Assembly: GCA_964628835.1 (NCBI GenBank) | Contig: CAZVME010000027.1 | Coordinates: 1-38,013 of the forward strand | Direction: 5' to 3' | Origin: JAAGZL01 sp964628835 | GTDB taxonomy: Bacteria > Pseudomonadota > Gammaproteobacteria > Chromatiales > Chromatiaceae | DNA length: 38,013 bases | Part shown: in pieces, positions 1 to 8,528 of the stretch | How positions within the stretch are numbered: the first letter of the stretch is position 1 | Layout: each line of letters starts with the position of its first letter | Position numbers and translations under genes: made by a program | Notes under the pieces: generated by a model | The model's database searches: none | Seen by the model: only the letters and a program-made list of their open reading frames with translations | Told to the model about the DNA's origin: nothing

Positions 1-29
1 CCTTTTGGGGACTTGGATGTCCCAAAAGG
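1..29. terminator. Hairpin at window edge, terminator-like
   Basis: The first 29 bases form an inverted repeat: CCTTTTGGGGAC, loop TTGGAT, GTCCCAAAAGG, with one bulged G. No T-run follows on the plus strand. It may be the transcription end of a gene lying outside the window, or part of a longer repeat cut by the window edge. Confidence 0.4.
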
Positions 30-186
30 CATCACGAGATCAAAGACTCGCTTAGGGTTTTTTCCTGCTGGGACAGATGCTGAAAGCAGATTTCTAGCCC
101 TAAGTAATCGGGGGAGTAGGAGTAACCAAAGTTCAGGGATGAAGTATACTCAGATAGTGAGCATTTAAAATCCATGGAGAAGCAAT

Positions 187-261
187 ATGGACATGATTGT
201 TGCTTTCGCGGTGATGATCACCATGCTGGTCATGGTGCTGTTCTTGTTTAGACGTCATTGA
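187..261 (+). CDS. Possible 24-residue single-pass membrane peptide
   Basis: This short reading frame begins MDMIVAFAVMITML, continues VMVLFLF and ends in RRH, so it is almost wholly one hydrophobic transmembrane segment with a positively charged tail. A GGAGA ribosome-binding site lies six bases before the ATG. It stands alone upstream of, and converging on, the 3' end of pgm. No family was recognised. The good ribosome-binding site and the clean hydrophobic-then-basic pattern favour a real small membrane protein, but a chance frame of this length is also possible. A second frame starting at 174 has no membrane-like character and no comparable ribosome-binding site. Confidence 0.35.
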   Translation: MDMIVAFAVMITMLVMVLFLFRRH

Positions 262-422
262 TAGGGTGCGCGTTCAGGCGCTGGACTATCCTGCGTGGGA
301 TCTGGAATCCCAGTGCGGGAGTGTTTGACCGGGCCAGCGGCGGCCTTCCCAGCGGTGTTTCAATTCCGGCGTGTCAGCAGCGGTATATTGCGCCTTTGCG
401 CCGGATTGCCGGACTTGCATAC

Positions 423-2057
423 TCACGTTATGACGCTGGGGCGCTCACGACCGGTACGTGGTCTGATTTCAGCTACTACCTGTGCTATTGCCACCAGGGG
501 TGCTATCGCGTCGGCTGTCTGCTGCAACTGTTTGGCTGGATTCGGCTCAAACAGCTCCAGATAGATGCGCAGAGTGGCCCCTTCGGTGCCGGTCCCTGAG
601 AGGCGGAATATGATCCTGGCTCCATTCTCAAACCCGATGCGTACCCCCTGGTTTTCAGACAGACTGCCATCCACCGGATCGGTATAACTGAAGTTGTCGG
701 CATAGGCCACCACAAATGGCCCATATTCTGTCCCAGGCAGGGATGAGAGTGTCCCTTGCAGGTGTTGCATGAGATCTGTTGCGGCTGAGGAGTCGATGCC
801 CTCGTAGTCGTGACGGGTGTAGTAGTTGCGGCCAAAGCGTCGCCAGTGGTCTTCAACTATCTGTCGTACCGACTGGCGTTTCACCGCCAGCAGGTTGAGC
901 CAGAATAGCACTGCCCACAGGCCGTCCTTCTCCCGCACATGGTCAGAGCCGGTACCGAAGCTCTCTTCACCGCAGATGGCGATCTTGCCGGTATCCAGCA
1001 GGTTGCCAAAAAACTTCCAGCCGGTGGGGGTCTCAAAACAGTTGATTCCCATGGCCTCGGCCACCCGGTCTGCGGCCTGGCTGGTGGGCATGGAGCGGGC
1101 GATACCGGATATGCCCAGGCGATATCCCGGCAGGTGGTGGGCGTTAGCAGCCAGGATGGCGAGGCTGTCACTTGGATTAACGTAAAACCCCTTGCCCAGG
1201 ATCATGTTGCGATCACCATCGCCGTCTGATGCTGCAGCAAAATCCACTGGCTCAAAGCCGTTGGTAAGCTCAACTATCTCGTGGGCGTGTACCAGATTGG
1301 GGTCCGGGTGTCCGCCGCCAAAGTCCTCCAGGGGGATTCCATTCAGCACGGTGCCGCGGGGCGCGCCCAGGATCTGTTCCAGGATCCGGCTGGCATAGGG
1401 GCCGGTGATGGCGTGCATGGCATCGAAACGCATCCGAAAGGTGCCGGTGTTGAACAGCTGGTGGATGGTGTCGAAGTCAAACAGTTCCCGCATCAGGTTG
1501 GCATAGTCCTCCACCGGGTCGATGATGCGGATGCTGGTGGCGCCAATGCTGCTGCTGCCGATCTGGTCCAGATCTATATCTGGGGCCGTGCTGATCAGAT
1601 AGCGGTTGATCTCCAGGGTGCGCTGGTATATCGCCTCGGTCACTCCTTCCGGGGCTGGTCCACCATTGGGGACGTTGAATTTGATGCCGAAGTCGGCATT
1701 GGGTCCGCCCGGGTTGTGGCTGGCAGAGAGGATGATGCCGCCCTGGGTTTTATATTTGCGAATAACACAGGAGGCAGCCGGGGTGGATAGTAGTCCGCCC
1801 TGGCCTACGATCACCTCAGCCAAGCCGTTGGCGGCAGCCATCTTCAGGATGATCTGAATGGCGCTGCGGTTGTAGTAACGGCCGTCGCCACCCAGCACCA
1901 TGGTTGCACCCTTCAGCCCAGTCTGGGTATCGAAGATCGATTGTACGAAGTTCTCCAGGTAGTGCTGCTGTTTGAATACCGCTACCTTTTTGCGCAGCCC
2001 GGATGTGCCGGGACGCTGGTCGGTGAAGGGCTGGGTCTGGATTGTTGTTGTATTCAT
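423..2057 (-). CDS. pgm: Phosphoglucomutase, alpha-D-glucose specific
   Basis: The 544-residue protein interconverts glucose-1-phosphate and glucose-6-phosphate in the cytoplasm, linking glycogen and sugar-nucleotide synthesis with glycolysis. The four signatures of the alpha-D-phosphohexomutase superfamily are visible in order: the phosphoserine loop LSASHNPGG (catalytic Ser about 113), the Mg-binding loop SDGDGDR (Asp 278, 280, 282), the sugar-binding loop GEESFG (about 363-368), and the C-terminal phosphate-binding RLSGTGTEGATLR. The length matches the bacterial Pgm branch related to the eukaryotic enzyme. The start MNTTTIQTQPFTDQRPGTSG fits the family N-terminus, where the PGTSGLRKK motif binds phosphate; the ribosome-binding site is weak. 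It diverges from htpG and has its own promoter. No defect was seen. Confidence 0.95.
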   Translation of the reverse strand: MNTTTIQTQPFTDQRPGTSGLRKKVAVFKQQHYLENFVQSIFDTQTGLKGATMVLGGDGRYYNRSAIQIILKMAAANGLAEVIVGQGGLLSTPAASCVIRKYKTQGGIILSASHNPGGPNADFGIKFNVPNGGPAPEGVTEAIYQRTLEINRYLISTAPDIDLDQIGSSSIGATSIRIIDPVEDYANLMRELFDFDTIHQLFNTGTFRMRFDAMHAITGPYASRILEQILGAPRGTVLNGIPLEDFGGGHPDPNLVHAHEIVELTNGFEPVDFAAASDGDGDRNMILGKGFYVNPSDSLAILAANAHHLPGYRLGISGIARSMPTSQAADRVAEAMGINCFETPTGWKFFGNLLDTGKIAICGEESFGTGSDHVREKDGLWAVLFWLNLLAVKRQSVRQIVEDHWRRFGRNYYTRHDYEGIDSSAATDLMQHLQGTLSSLPGTEYGPFVVAYADNFSYTDPVDGSLSENQGVRIGFENGARIIFRLSGTGTEGATLRIYLELFEPNPAKQLQQTADAIAPLVAIAQVVAEIRPRTGRERPSVIT

Positions 2058-2109
2058 GCTGTAACCATCTGCTCAGGTAATCGTATAAATGGGCCCATGT
2101 CGGTCGCGC

Positions 2110-2138
2110 AGTATAATTTCTCTTGCGGTGCGGGACAA
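2110..2138 (-). promoter_or_regulatory. Candidate sigma-70 promoter for pgm
   Basis: Read on the minus strand there is a TTGTCC -35 box (2133-2138) and a TATACT -10 box (2110-2115) separated by exactly 17 bases. It lies about 50 bases upstream of the pgm start codon, in the divergent pgm/htpG intergenic region. Confidence 0.5.
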
Positions 2139-2145
2139 TTTAACC

Positions 2146-2173
2146 CTTGAAATTCGCTCTGGGGACCGCATGT
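2146..2173 (+). promoter_or_regulatory. Candidate sigma-32 heat-shock promoter for htpG
   Basis: The sequence CTTGAAA (from 2146) is followed after a 14-base spacer, counted from CTTGAA, by CCGCATGT (2166-2173). This is close to the RpoH consensus CTTGAA with a 13-17 base spacer and CCCCATnT. It precedes htpG, a classical heat-shock gene, by about 115 bases. The match is seen in sequence; heat control is inferred from the known regulon. Confidence 0.6.
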
Positions 2174-2286
2174 TAGCATCTTTAGAATTAACACTCTGTT
2201 ACCGGGTTAATTATGCGCCAGGCACAAATGGCGTCAGCTTTATGTAACATTTTGAAAAACAAGATAAATTGGAGGCAATTGCGATT

Positions 2287-4188
2287 ATGACCGTTGATGC
2301 ACACAAGGAGACACTGGAGTTTCAGGCCGAGGTTAGTCAGGTTCTGAATCTGGTGATTCGATCTCTTTACAGCAATAAAGAGATTTTTTTGCGGGAACTG
2401 GTTTCCAACGCGTCAGATGCAGCGGAGAAGCTGAGATTCGAGGCCCTGACCGATGACGGGCTGTATGAGGAGGATCCAGATCTGCGCATCCGTGTCTCGC
2501 TGGACAAGGAGCGCCGCACTCTGACCATCTCCGATAACGGCATCGGCATGAGTCGACAGGAGGTGGGTGACATCATCGGCACCATCGCCAGCTCCGGCAC
2601 CCGCAAGTTCCTGGAGTCCATGAGTGGAGAGAACTCCGAGGATAGCCAGCTTATTGGCCAGTTCGGTGTGGGTTTCTACTCGGCGTTTATCGTGGCCGAC
2701 AAGGTAACCATGCTCACCAGGCGGGCTGGTCTCACTTCTGAGCACGGCGTGCGCTGGGAGTCCAGCGGTGAGGGTGACTACAGCATTGAGACGGTGGAGA
2801 AGGCTGGTCGCGGTACCGACATCACCCTGCATCTGCGTGAGGATGCGGATGAATTCCTCGACCCATACCGCCTGCGCAGCATTATCAGCAAATTCTCAGA
2901 CCATATCGCCATCCCGGTGCAGATGCTGGAGGAGATCCATGGTGGGGAAGAGGGCGAAGACGAAGAGAAGAAGGAGCCGGGTTGGGAGCAGGTGAACAAG
3001 GGCACCGCTATGTGGATGCGCAGCAAGTCAGATATCAGCGATGAGGAGTATGCGGATTTCTACAAGCACATCGGACACGATTTTCAGGAGCCGCTGGCCC
3101 ATGCGCACAACCGGGTTGAAGGAACTAACGAGTACACCTCGCTGCTGTATATCCCATCCAAGGCCCCATTTGATATGTGGGAACGGGAGCAGAAACACGG
3201 GGTAAAGCTGTATGTGCGCCGCATCTTCATCATGGATGAGGCCGACAAGCTGATGCCGCGTTATTTGCGGTTTGTGAAGGGCGTGGTGGATTCAGATGAC
3301 CTGCCGCTGAACGTCTCCCGTGAGATCCTGCAACACGATAAGAAGATAGACAGCATCCGCACCGCCAACGTGAAACGGGTGTTGGGTTTGCTGGAGAAGA
3401 TGGCCAAGGATGCTGCCGAGAAGTACCAGAGCTTCTGGAACGAGTTTGGCAAGGTGATGAAGGAGGGGCCGGGAGAGGATCAGGCCAACAAGGAGAAGTT
3501 GGGTGGACTGATGCGCTTTGTTACCTCCAAATCTGAAGGTAGTGAAGAGACCGTCTCTCTGGATGAATATATAGAGCGCATGCAAGAGAAGCAGGAGAAG
3601 ATCTACTACATAACGGCCGACAGTTATGCCGCCGCCAGCAACAGTCCGCATCTGGAGATATTCAAGAAGAAGGATGTGGAGGTGCTGCTGTTGATCGACC
3701 GTGTGGACGAATGGCTGGTCTCACACTTCACCGACTACAAGGGCAAACATCTGCAATCTGTTGCCAAGGGTGATCTGGACCTGGGCGATCTGGAGGAGAA
3801 GGACAAGGAAGAGCAGGAGAAGGTGGCCGAGGAGCATCAGGGCATGGTGGAGCGGATACAGACCGCCCTGGGTGAAACGGTGAAAGAGGTGCGGGTGAGT
3901 AAACGTCTGACCGAATCCCCTGCTTGTCTGGTGGTGGGCGACTACGATATGAGTGCCAATCTGCAACGGGTGTTTGCCCAGTTGGGGCAGGACGCTCCCG
4001 ACACCAAGCCTATACTTGAAGTTAATCCGGAGCATCCCCTGGTTACCAAGATGGACCAGGAACCGGACGAGGATCTGTTTGCCGATCTGGCCAGTATCCT
4101 GTTTGATCAGGCGCTGCTGGCAGAGGGTGGGCAACTGGAGGATCCAGCCGCATTTGTGCGTCGCCTCAATAAGCTGATGCTCAGCTGA
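2287..4188 (+). CDS. htpG: HtpG, Hsp90-family chaperone
   Basis: Cytosolic ATP-dependent homodimeric chaperone of the GHKL ATPase family, 633 residues. The N-terminal nucleotide pocket shows ELVSNASDAAEKLRFEAL (Asn/Asp about 41-44), DNGIGM (about 83-88) and the lid/glycine loop GQFGVGFYSAF (about 124-134). The middle domain holds the expected LPLNVSREILQ stretch, and the C-terminal domain is full length. A TTG twelve residues earlier in frame would overlap the Shine-Dalgarno GGAGG at 2271-2275, so the ATG at 2287, eleven bases downstream of that site, is chosen. A sigma-32-like promoter lies upstream and a strong hairpin follows the stop before relA. Confidence 0.97.
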   Translation: MTVDAHKETLEFQAEVSQVLNLVIRSLYSNKEIFLRELVSNASDAAEKLRFEALTDDGLYEEDPDLRIRVSLDKERRTLTISDNGIGMSRQEVGDIIGTIASSGTRKFLESMSGENSEDSQLIGQFGVGFYSAFIVADKVTMLTRRAGLTSEHGVRWESSGEGDYSIETVEKAGRGTDITLHLREDADEFLDPYRLRSIISKFSDHIAIPVQMLEEIHGGEEGEDEEKKEPGWEQVNKGTAMWMRSKSDISDEEYADFYKHIGHDFQEPLAHAHNRVEGTNEYTSLLYIPSKAPFDMWEREQKHGVKLYVRRIFIMDEADKLMPRYLRFVKGVVDSDDLPLNVSREILQHDKKIDSIRTANVKRVLGLLEKMAKDAAEKYQSFWNEFGKVMKEGPGEDQANKEKLGGLMRFVTSKSEGSEETVSLDEYIERMQEKQEKIYYITADSYAAASNSPHLEIFKKKDVEVLLLIDRVDEWLVSHFTDYKGKHLQSVAKGDLDLGDLEEKDKEEQEKVAEEHQGMVERIQTALGETVKEVRVSKRLTESPACLVVGDYDMSANLQRVFAQLGQDAPDTKPILEVNPEHPLVTKMDQEPDEDLFADLASILFDQALLAEGGQLEDPAAFVRRLNKLMLS

Positions 4189-4196
4189 CAACCACC

Positions 4197-4226
4197 GGAC
4201 CAGACCCGTATTTATGGGTCTGGTCC
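4197..4226 (+). terminator. Perfect 11-bp hairpin between htpG and relA
   Basis: GGACCAGACCC (4197-4207) and GGGTCTGGTCC (4216-4226) pair perfectly around the 8-base loop GTATTTAT. It fills most of the htpG-relA gap and ends 14 bases before the relA ATG. No T-run follows, so it may protect the htpG 3' end or modulate relA rather than act as a classical intrinsic terminator. Confidence 0.5.
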
Positions 4227-4239
4227 CCGGTACGAAACT

Positions 4240-6453
4240 ATGGTCTCAGTGGTAACCACGCTCCCCGCCAACGGTATGCTGGAACAGCACCACATCCAGT
4301 CCTGGCTGGACGCAATATCTGTCGCGCATAGCGACGAGGATATGCTGCTTCTGCATGAAGTTTGCGCCTTCGTGGTAAAGAGGCTGGAACAGGCCGGCCA
4401 TGAGGAACAGGGCGAGGTTTTGCATCAGGCCCTGGCCGTTGCCGACATCCTGAATGATATGGCCCTGGGTGCCGATACCATGGCTGCCGCCATTCTGCAT
4501 CTCACCCTGTCCGGTGTCGAACCGGACCATCCACAGATAGAAAAACTATTTGGTAGCGAGATAGCCGGGCTGGTGACAGATCTGGATCGGATCGGCCTGG
4601 TGGCTGAATCCTCAGCTGGTGTGACCAGCCGGGATGAAGAGCGACATGTGGAGAATCTGCGGCGCATGCTGCTGGCCCTGGCGGACGATATTCGCGTGGT
4701 GTTGGTGGTGCTGGCGGAACGCTTGAACAAGATGCGTGGCCTGAAGAGCCTGCCGGAAGCGAACCGGATCTGGGAGGCGCAGGAGACCAGCGATATCTAT
4801 GCGCCACTGGCCAACCGGCTGGGTATCTGGCACATCAAGTGGGAGTTGGAGGATCTCTGCCTGCGCTATCTGGAGCCGGACACCTACATGGAGATTGCTG
4901 GGCTGCTGGATGGCAGGCGCACCGAGAGAGAGCAGTTTGTAGCCGATGTGATCGATCTGCTACAGGAGGAATTCCAGGCCATTGGTCTCAAGGCCGAGAT
5001 CACCGGGCGACCGAAACACATCTACAGCATCTGGAAAAAGATGCAACGCAAGGCCGTGGGCTTTGATCAGATATTCGATCTGCGTGCGGTGCGGGTACTG
5101 TTGGATACGGAGGCTGACTGCTATGCGGCCCTGGGTGTGGTGCATGGCCTGTGGCGACATATCCCAGGTGAGTTTGATGACTATATCGCCACCCCCAAGG
5201 CAAATCTGTACCGCTCCATCCACACCGCCGTGATTGGCCCGGAGGAGAAACCTCTGGAGATCCAGATCAGGACCAGAGAGATGCATGAGCATGCCGAACT
5301 AGGTGTGGCTGCCCACTGGCGCTACAAGGAGAGTGGCAAAGCCGATGCGGAGTTTGAGCGTCGTATCACCCTCATGCGTAGCTGGCTGGAGGCCCAGGGA
5401 TCAGATGAAAAGGACCAGGATTTTTTCGAGACCGCCAAGTCGGATTTTGAGGCGGATCAGGTATATGTGCTCACCCCCAAGGGTAATGTTATAGAGCTGC
5501 CCAAAGGTTCCACTGCCCTGGATTTTGCCTACCATATCCACACCGAGGTAGGGCACAGCTGTCGTGGCGCCAAGATAGATGGTCGTATCACTCAACTCAC
5601 CACACCGTTGGAGAGTGGGCAGATGGTTGAGATCATGACCGCCAAGCAGGGGGAGCCGAGTCGGGACTGGCTCAGTCCCCAGATGGGTTATCTCAAGACC
5701 TCATCTGCCCGCGCCAAGGTGCGGCAGTGGTTCAAACATCAGAACTACGGCGAACATGTACAGATTGGGCGCGGTAGCCTGGAGCGTGAACTGACCCGTC
5801 TGGGTATAGAGTGCCCGGACCTGCTGGAAGAGGCGAAGAGACATAACTTCCAGAAGGTGGATGATCTGTACGCAGCTGTTGGCCGCGGTGAAATCTCACC
5901 GGTGCAACTGGCGGTGGGGATCAGGAGTCGTGTGGCTCCAGCGGAAGAGATTGGTAAGGTGGAGGTGCCGCGTCGGCGTCGCCACACCGGCAGAAAGGGT
6001 GAAGGCGAGGTAATAGTGGAAGGGGTGGGGGATTTGCTGACCCACATCGCGCGCTGTTGCAAGCCGGTGCCATATGACCCGATTGTGGGGTTTATAACCC
6101 GCGGACGTGGGGTGACCGTGCATCGTAATGACTGCGCCATCATCAGAAAGATGGATCAATCCATGCGGGGCAGACTGGTGACTGTGGTTTGGGATGAGGA
6201 GCCGGGAGGGTCGTCCTACCAGGTGGATATCCAGGTGATTGCCAGCGACCGCAAGGGGTTGTTGCGGGATATTTCCGCCATTTTGACCAACGAAGAGGTG
6301 GATCTCACCGGGGTCAATACCAGATCGGATCGACGTTCTGACCGCGCCGTTATGCGATTTACCATAGAAATTACCGATATGGAGCAGTTGAGCCTGATCC
6401 TGGGCAAGATTGCCCAGCTCCAGGATGTGCTGGAAGTGAAGCGTCGGGTTTAG
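4240..6453 (+). CDS. relA: RelA, (p)ppGpp synthetase
   Basis: Ribosome-associated stringent-response enzyme transferring pyrophosphate from ATP to GDP/GTP, 737 residues. In order: an inactive hydrolase region (about 20-200), where the HD motif expected near AAILHLTLSG is absent; the synthetase domain (about 245-370) with GEFDDYIATPK, the acidic EFDD signature of monofunctional RelA, and YRSIHTAV plus EIQIRTREMHEHAELG; a TGS domain (about 405-467, VYVLTPKGNVIELP); the conserved zinc-finger/RIS segment with ARCCKPVPYDPIVGF; and a C-terminal ACT domain. The lost HD box together with EFDD separates it from SpoT. The start lies 14 bases after the upstream hairpin, with no clear ribosome-binding site, so the exact start is less certain than the identity. 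Confidence 0.94.
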   Translation: MVSVVTTLPANGMLEQHHIQSWLDAISVAHSDEDMLLLHEVCAFVVKRLEQAGHEEQGEVLHQALAVADILNDMALGADTMAAAILHLTLSGVEPDHPQIEKLFGSEIAGLVTDLDRIGLVAESSAGVTSRDEERHVENLRRMLLALADDIRVVLVVLAERLNKMRGLKSLPEANRIWEAQETSDIYAPLANRLGIWHIKWELEDLCLRYLEPDTYMEIAGLLDGRRTEREQFVADVIDLLQEEFQAIGLKAEITGRPKHIYSIWKKMQRKAVGFDQIFDLRAVRVLLDTEADCYAALGVVHGLWRHIPGEFDDYIATPKANLYRSIHTAVIGPEEKPLEIQIRTREMHEHAELGVAAHWRYKESGKADAEFERRITLMRSWLEAQGSDEKDQDFFETAKSDFEADQVYVLTPKGNVIELPKGSTALDFAYHIHTEVGHSCRGAKIDGRITQLTTPLESGQMVEIMTAKQGEPSRDWLSPQMGYLKTSSARAKVRQWFKHQNYGEHVQIGRGSLERELTRLGIECPDLLEEAKRHNFQKVDDLYAAVGRGEISPVQLAVGIRSRVAPAEEIGKVEVPRRRRHTGRKGEGEVIVEGVGDLLTHIARCCKPVPYDPIVGFITRGRGVTVHRNDCAIIRKMDQSMRGRLVTVVWDEEPGGSSYQVDIQVIASDRKGLLRDISAILTNEEVDLTGVNTRSDRRSDRAVMRFTIEITDMEQLSLILGKIAQLQDVLEVKRRV

Positions 6454-6554
6454 CAACTCTGGTCCGTTTCAGTGCACTGGTCACATTCAGTAGTAATAAT
6501 TTTGCCTGCATACCCTGCTACAAGGTAAACTAACCCACTGATTTGTAACTGTTG

Positions 6555-6590
6555 GGCGCAGCTGCGCCGGGGTTTTGCCCCAGTCTGCTT
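6555..6590 (+). terminator. Palindrome and hairpin after relA, weak terminator
   Basis: A perfect 14-bp palindrome GGCGCAGCTGCGCC (6555-6568) directly abuts a GGGG-TTTTG-CCCC hairpin (6569-6581), followed by the pyrimidine-rich stretch CTGCTTTTCTTTCTCT. It lies in the 192-base gap between relA and rlmN and could end relA transcripts. The T-run is interrupted. Confidence 0.35.
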
Positions 6591-6645
6591 TTCTTTCTCT
6601 GACGGCAGTTGCCTACCCGTACATCTTGAGTTTTTCGAGTCTATA

Positions 6646-7737
6646 TTGGCATCACAGGAAAAAATCAATCTGCTGGGTCTGGATCGCGCCTCCATGGAGT
6701 CCCTCTTTGAGGAGATGGGGTTCAAGACCTTTCATGCGCGCCAGGTCCTGAAGTGGATCCATAAGCACGGCATAACCGACTTTGATCTGATGACGGATCT
6801 GAGCAAAAAGTTGCGCGCCCAGCTCAAGCTCATGAGCGATATTCTGGTGCCGGAGATAATCCTGGAGCAACCGTCCAGAGACGGCACTCGCAAGTGGTTG
6901 CTGGAGCTGGATTGCAACAACAGGATTGAGAGCGTGATGATCCCGGATGATGGTCGCACCACCCTGTGTGTATCATCTCAGGTTGGCTGCGCCCTGGATT
7001 GCAGTTTCTGTTCCACAGCCAAGCAGGGCTTCAACCGTAACCTCTCCGTGGCCGAGATCATCGGCCAGGTGTGGGTGGCCGTGCGCAACATGGAACAATC
7101 CCTGACCAATGTGGTGCTGATGGGCATGGGGGAACCTTTGGCCAATCTGGATGCCGTAATTGCTGCCATGGATATCATGCAGGATGATCTGGCGTACGGG
7201 TTGTCGAAATACCGGGTTACCGTGAGCACTGCTGGGATAGTGCCAGCGCTGTATGAACTGGGCAAGGTGAGCGATGTGAGTCTGGCGGTATCTCTGCACG
7301 CACCCAATAACGAGCTGCGTGATGAGTTGGTGCCAATAAACAGAAAATATCCGCTGGAGGAGCTGATCCCGGCCTGTAGGGATTTTGTAAAGGATGATAA
7401 GCGCCGTAAGGTCACCTGGGAATATGTGATGCTGGATGGAGTCAACGACAGCGATCGTAACGCCAAAGAGTTGATCAGATTGCTGGAGGGCACGCCATCC
7501 AAGATAAATCTGATCCCATTCAACCAGTTTCCAGGCAGTGGCTATAAGGCCTCGCCACCAGAACGGATCGAGGCGTTTCGGCAGAGACTGAAGAAGGCTG
7601 GCATAATAACCATAACCCGCAAGATCCGGGGGGACGATATTGATGCCGCATGTGGTCAGTTGGTAGGCAGGGTCAAAGATAAAAGCAAACGCACGCTAAG
7701 TGCTGAAAAATCCGCCTGGGGAGGTATAGCAAAGTGA
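6646..7737 (+). CDS. rlmN: RlmN, dual-specificity 23S rRNA A2503 / tRNA A37 C2-methyltransferase
   Basis: Radical-SAM enzyme of 363 residues that methylates C2 of A2503 in 23S rRNA and of A37 in several tRNAs. The N-terminal accessory domain begins EKINLLGLDRASMESLF. The iron-sulfur cluster triad is in GCALDCSFCSTAKQGFNRNL, and the catalytic cysteine near the C-terminus is in DDIDAACGQLVG. Further family segments are visible: MGMGEPLANLD, SLHAPNNELRDELVPINRKYP and NLIPFNQFPGSGY. No ATG fits in frame, so the TTG at 6646 is taken as start; it gives the usual N-terminus. The stop overlaps the GTG of pilW by four bases, so the two are translationally coupled. In E. coli ndk precedes rlmN; here relA does. 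Confidence 0.95.
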   Translation: MASQEKINLLGLDRASMESLFEEMGFKTFHARQVLKWIHKHGITDFDLMTDLSKKLRAQLKLMSDILVPEIILEQPSRDGTRKWLLELDCNNRIESVMIPDDGRTTLCVSSQVGCALDCSFCSTAKQGFNRNLSVAEIIGQVWVAVRNMEQSLTNVVLMGMGEPLANLDAVIAAMDIMQDDLAYGLSKYRVTVSTAGIVPALYELGKVSDVSLAVSLHAPNNELRDELVPINRKYPLEELIPACRDFVKDDKRRKVTWEYVMLDGVNDSDRNAKELIRLLEGTPSKINLIPFNQFPGSGYKASPPERIEAFRQRLKKAGIITITRKIRGDDIDAACGQLVGRVKDKSKRTLSAEKSAWGGIAK

Positions 7738-8528
7738 AATTGGAAGGTACCAAGACCTTAATGGTTGCCATACTGATTGCCATGTTTGGTCTTACCGGCT
7801 GCCAGCAGGGTGGAGTCAGAGCCAATATGGAGGACGGGACCGGCACTCTCGGTGCGACTGCGAAAAAGGGAGAGGGTGACGTCTATGTACGCTTGGCTGT
7901 CGTCTACATGCAACAGGGAAAGCTGGGCGTGGCGTTGCAGAATATCAAAAAGGGTGTTGCCGCCGATTCCAGCAATGGCGAAGCCCACAATGTAATGGCC
8001 ATTATCTATAATCGATTGGGCGAAAAGGGTTTGGCGGAAAAACACTTTAAACAGTCCAGGAAACTGCAACCGCGAAATCCTTATACCCTGAATGCATATG
8101 GTAGTTTTCTATGTGGAGAAAAGAGATTTAAGGAGGCGGATGAGCAGTTTAAGTCAGCCCTGAAAAACCCACTGTACAAAACCCCGGAAGTGGCGCTGAC
8201 CAATGCCGGTATCTGCGCCAGAAGGGGCAAGGACCTGGATCTGGCAGAGGCCTACCTGCGTCGGGCGTTGCAGCACAACAACAGGTTTTCAGTGGCGCTA
8301 TTTAATATGGCTCGAATCAGTCATGACACTGGTGATATACAAGCGGCACGGGATTTTCTGAAACGCTACCATCAGGTCGCCAAATTCACCGCCCCGTCTC
8401 TGTGGCTGGCGATACAGGTGGAGAAAAAGCTTGGAGACAAGAATGCTGTTGCCAGTTACTCCATGCAGTTACGTGGCAGCTTTCCAGATTCCACAGAGGT
8501 CAAATTACTGCGGGATTCGTTGAAATAA
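7734..8528 (+). CDS. pilW: PilW/PilF, type IV pilus biogenesis TPR lipoprotein
   Basis: 264-residue outer-membrane lipoprotein. The N-terminus is a lipoprotein signal ending in the lipobox LTGC (Cys about 23), followed by a low-complexity linker and about six tetratricopeptide repeats (for example DVYVRLAVVYMQQGKLGVAL and NPYTLNAYGSFLCGEKRFKE). The family stabilises and localises PilQ secretin multimers for type IV pili. The GTG start has a strong GGGGAGG ribosome-binding site inside the end of rlmN. Its stop TAA shares its last base with the rodZ ATG. Position between rlmN and rodZ matches the conserved gammaproteobacterial cluster, which supports the assignment. No other pilus gene is in the window. 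Confidence 0.88.
   Translation: MKLEGTKTLMVAILIAMFGLTGCQQGGVRANMEDGTGTLGATAKKGEGDVYVRLAVVYMQQGKLGVALQNIKKGVAADSSNGEAHNVMAIIYNRLGEKGLAEKHFKQSRKLQPRNPYTLNAYGSFLCGEKRFKEADEQFKSALKNPLYKTPEVALTNAGICARRGKDLDLAEAYLRRALQHNNRFSVALFNMARISHDTGDIQAARDFLKRYHQVAKFTAPSLWLAIQVEKKLGDKNAVASYSMQLRGSFPDSTEVKLLRDSLK

Noticed and set aside
4240..6453. Loss of the HD hydrolase motif in RelA as an anomaly
   Set aside because: Monofunctional RelA proteins normally lack an active HD domain and carry EFDD, so this is expected.
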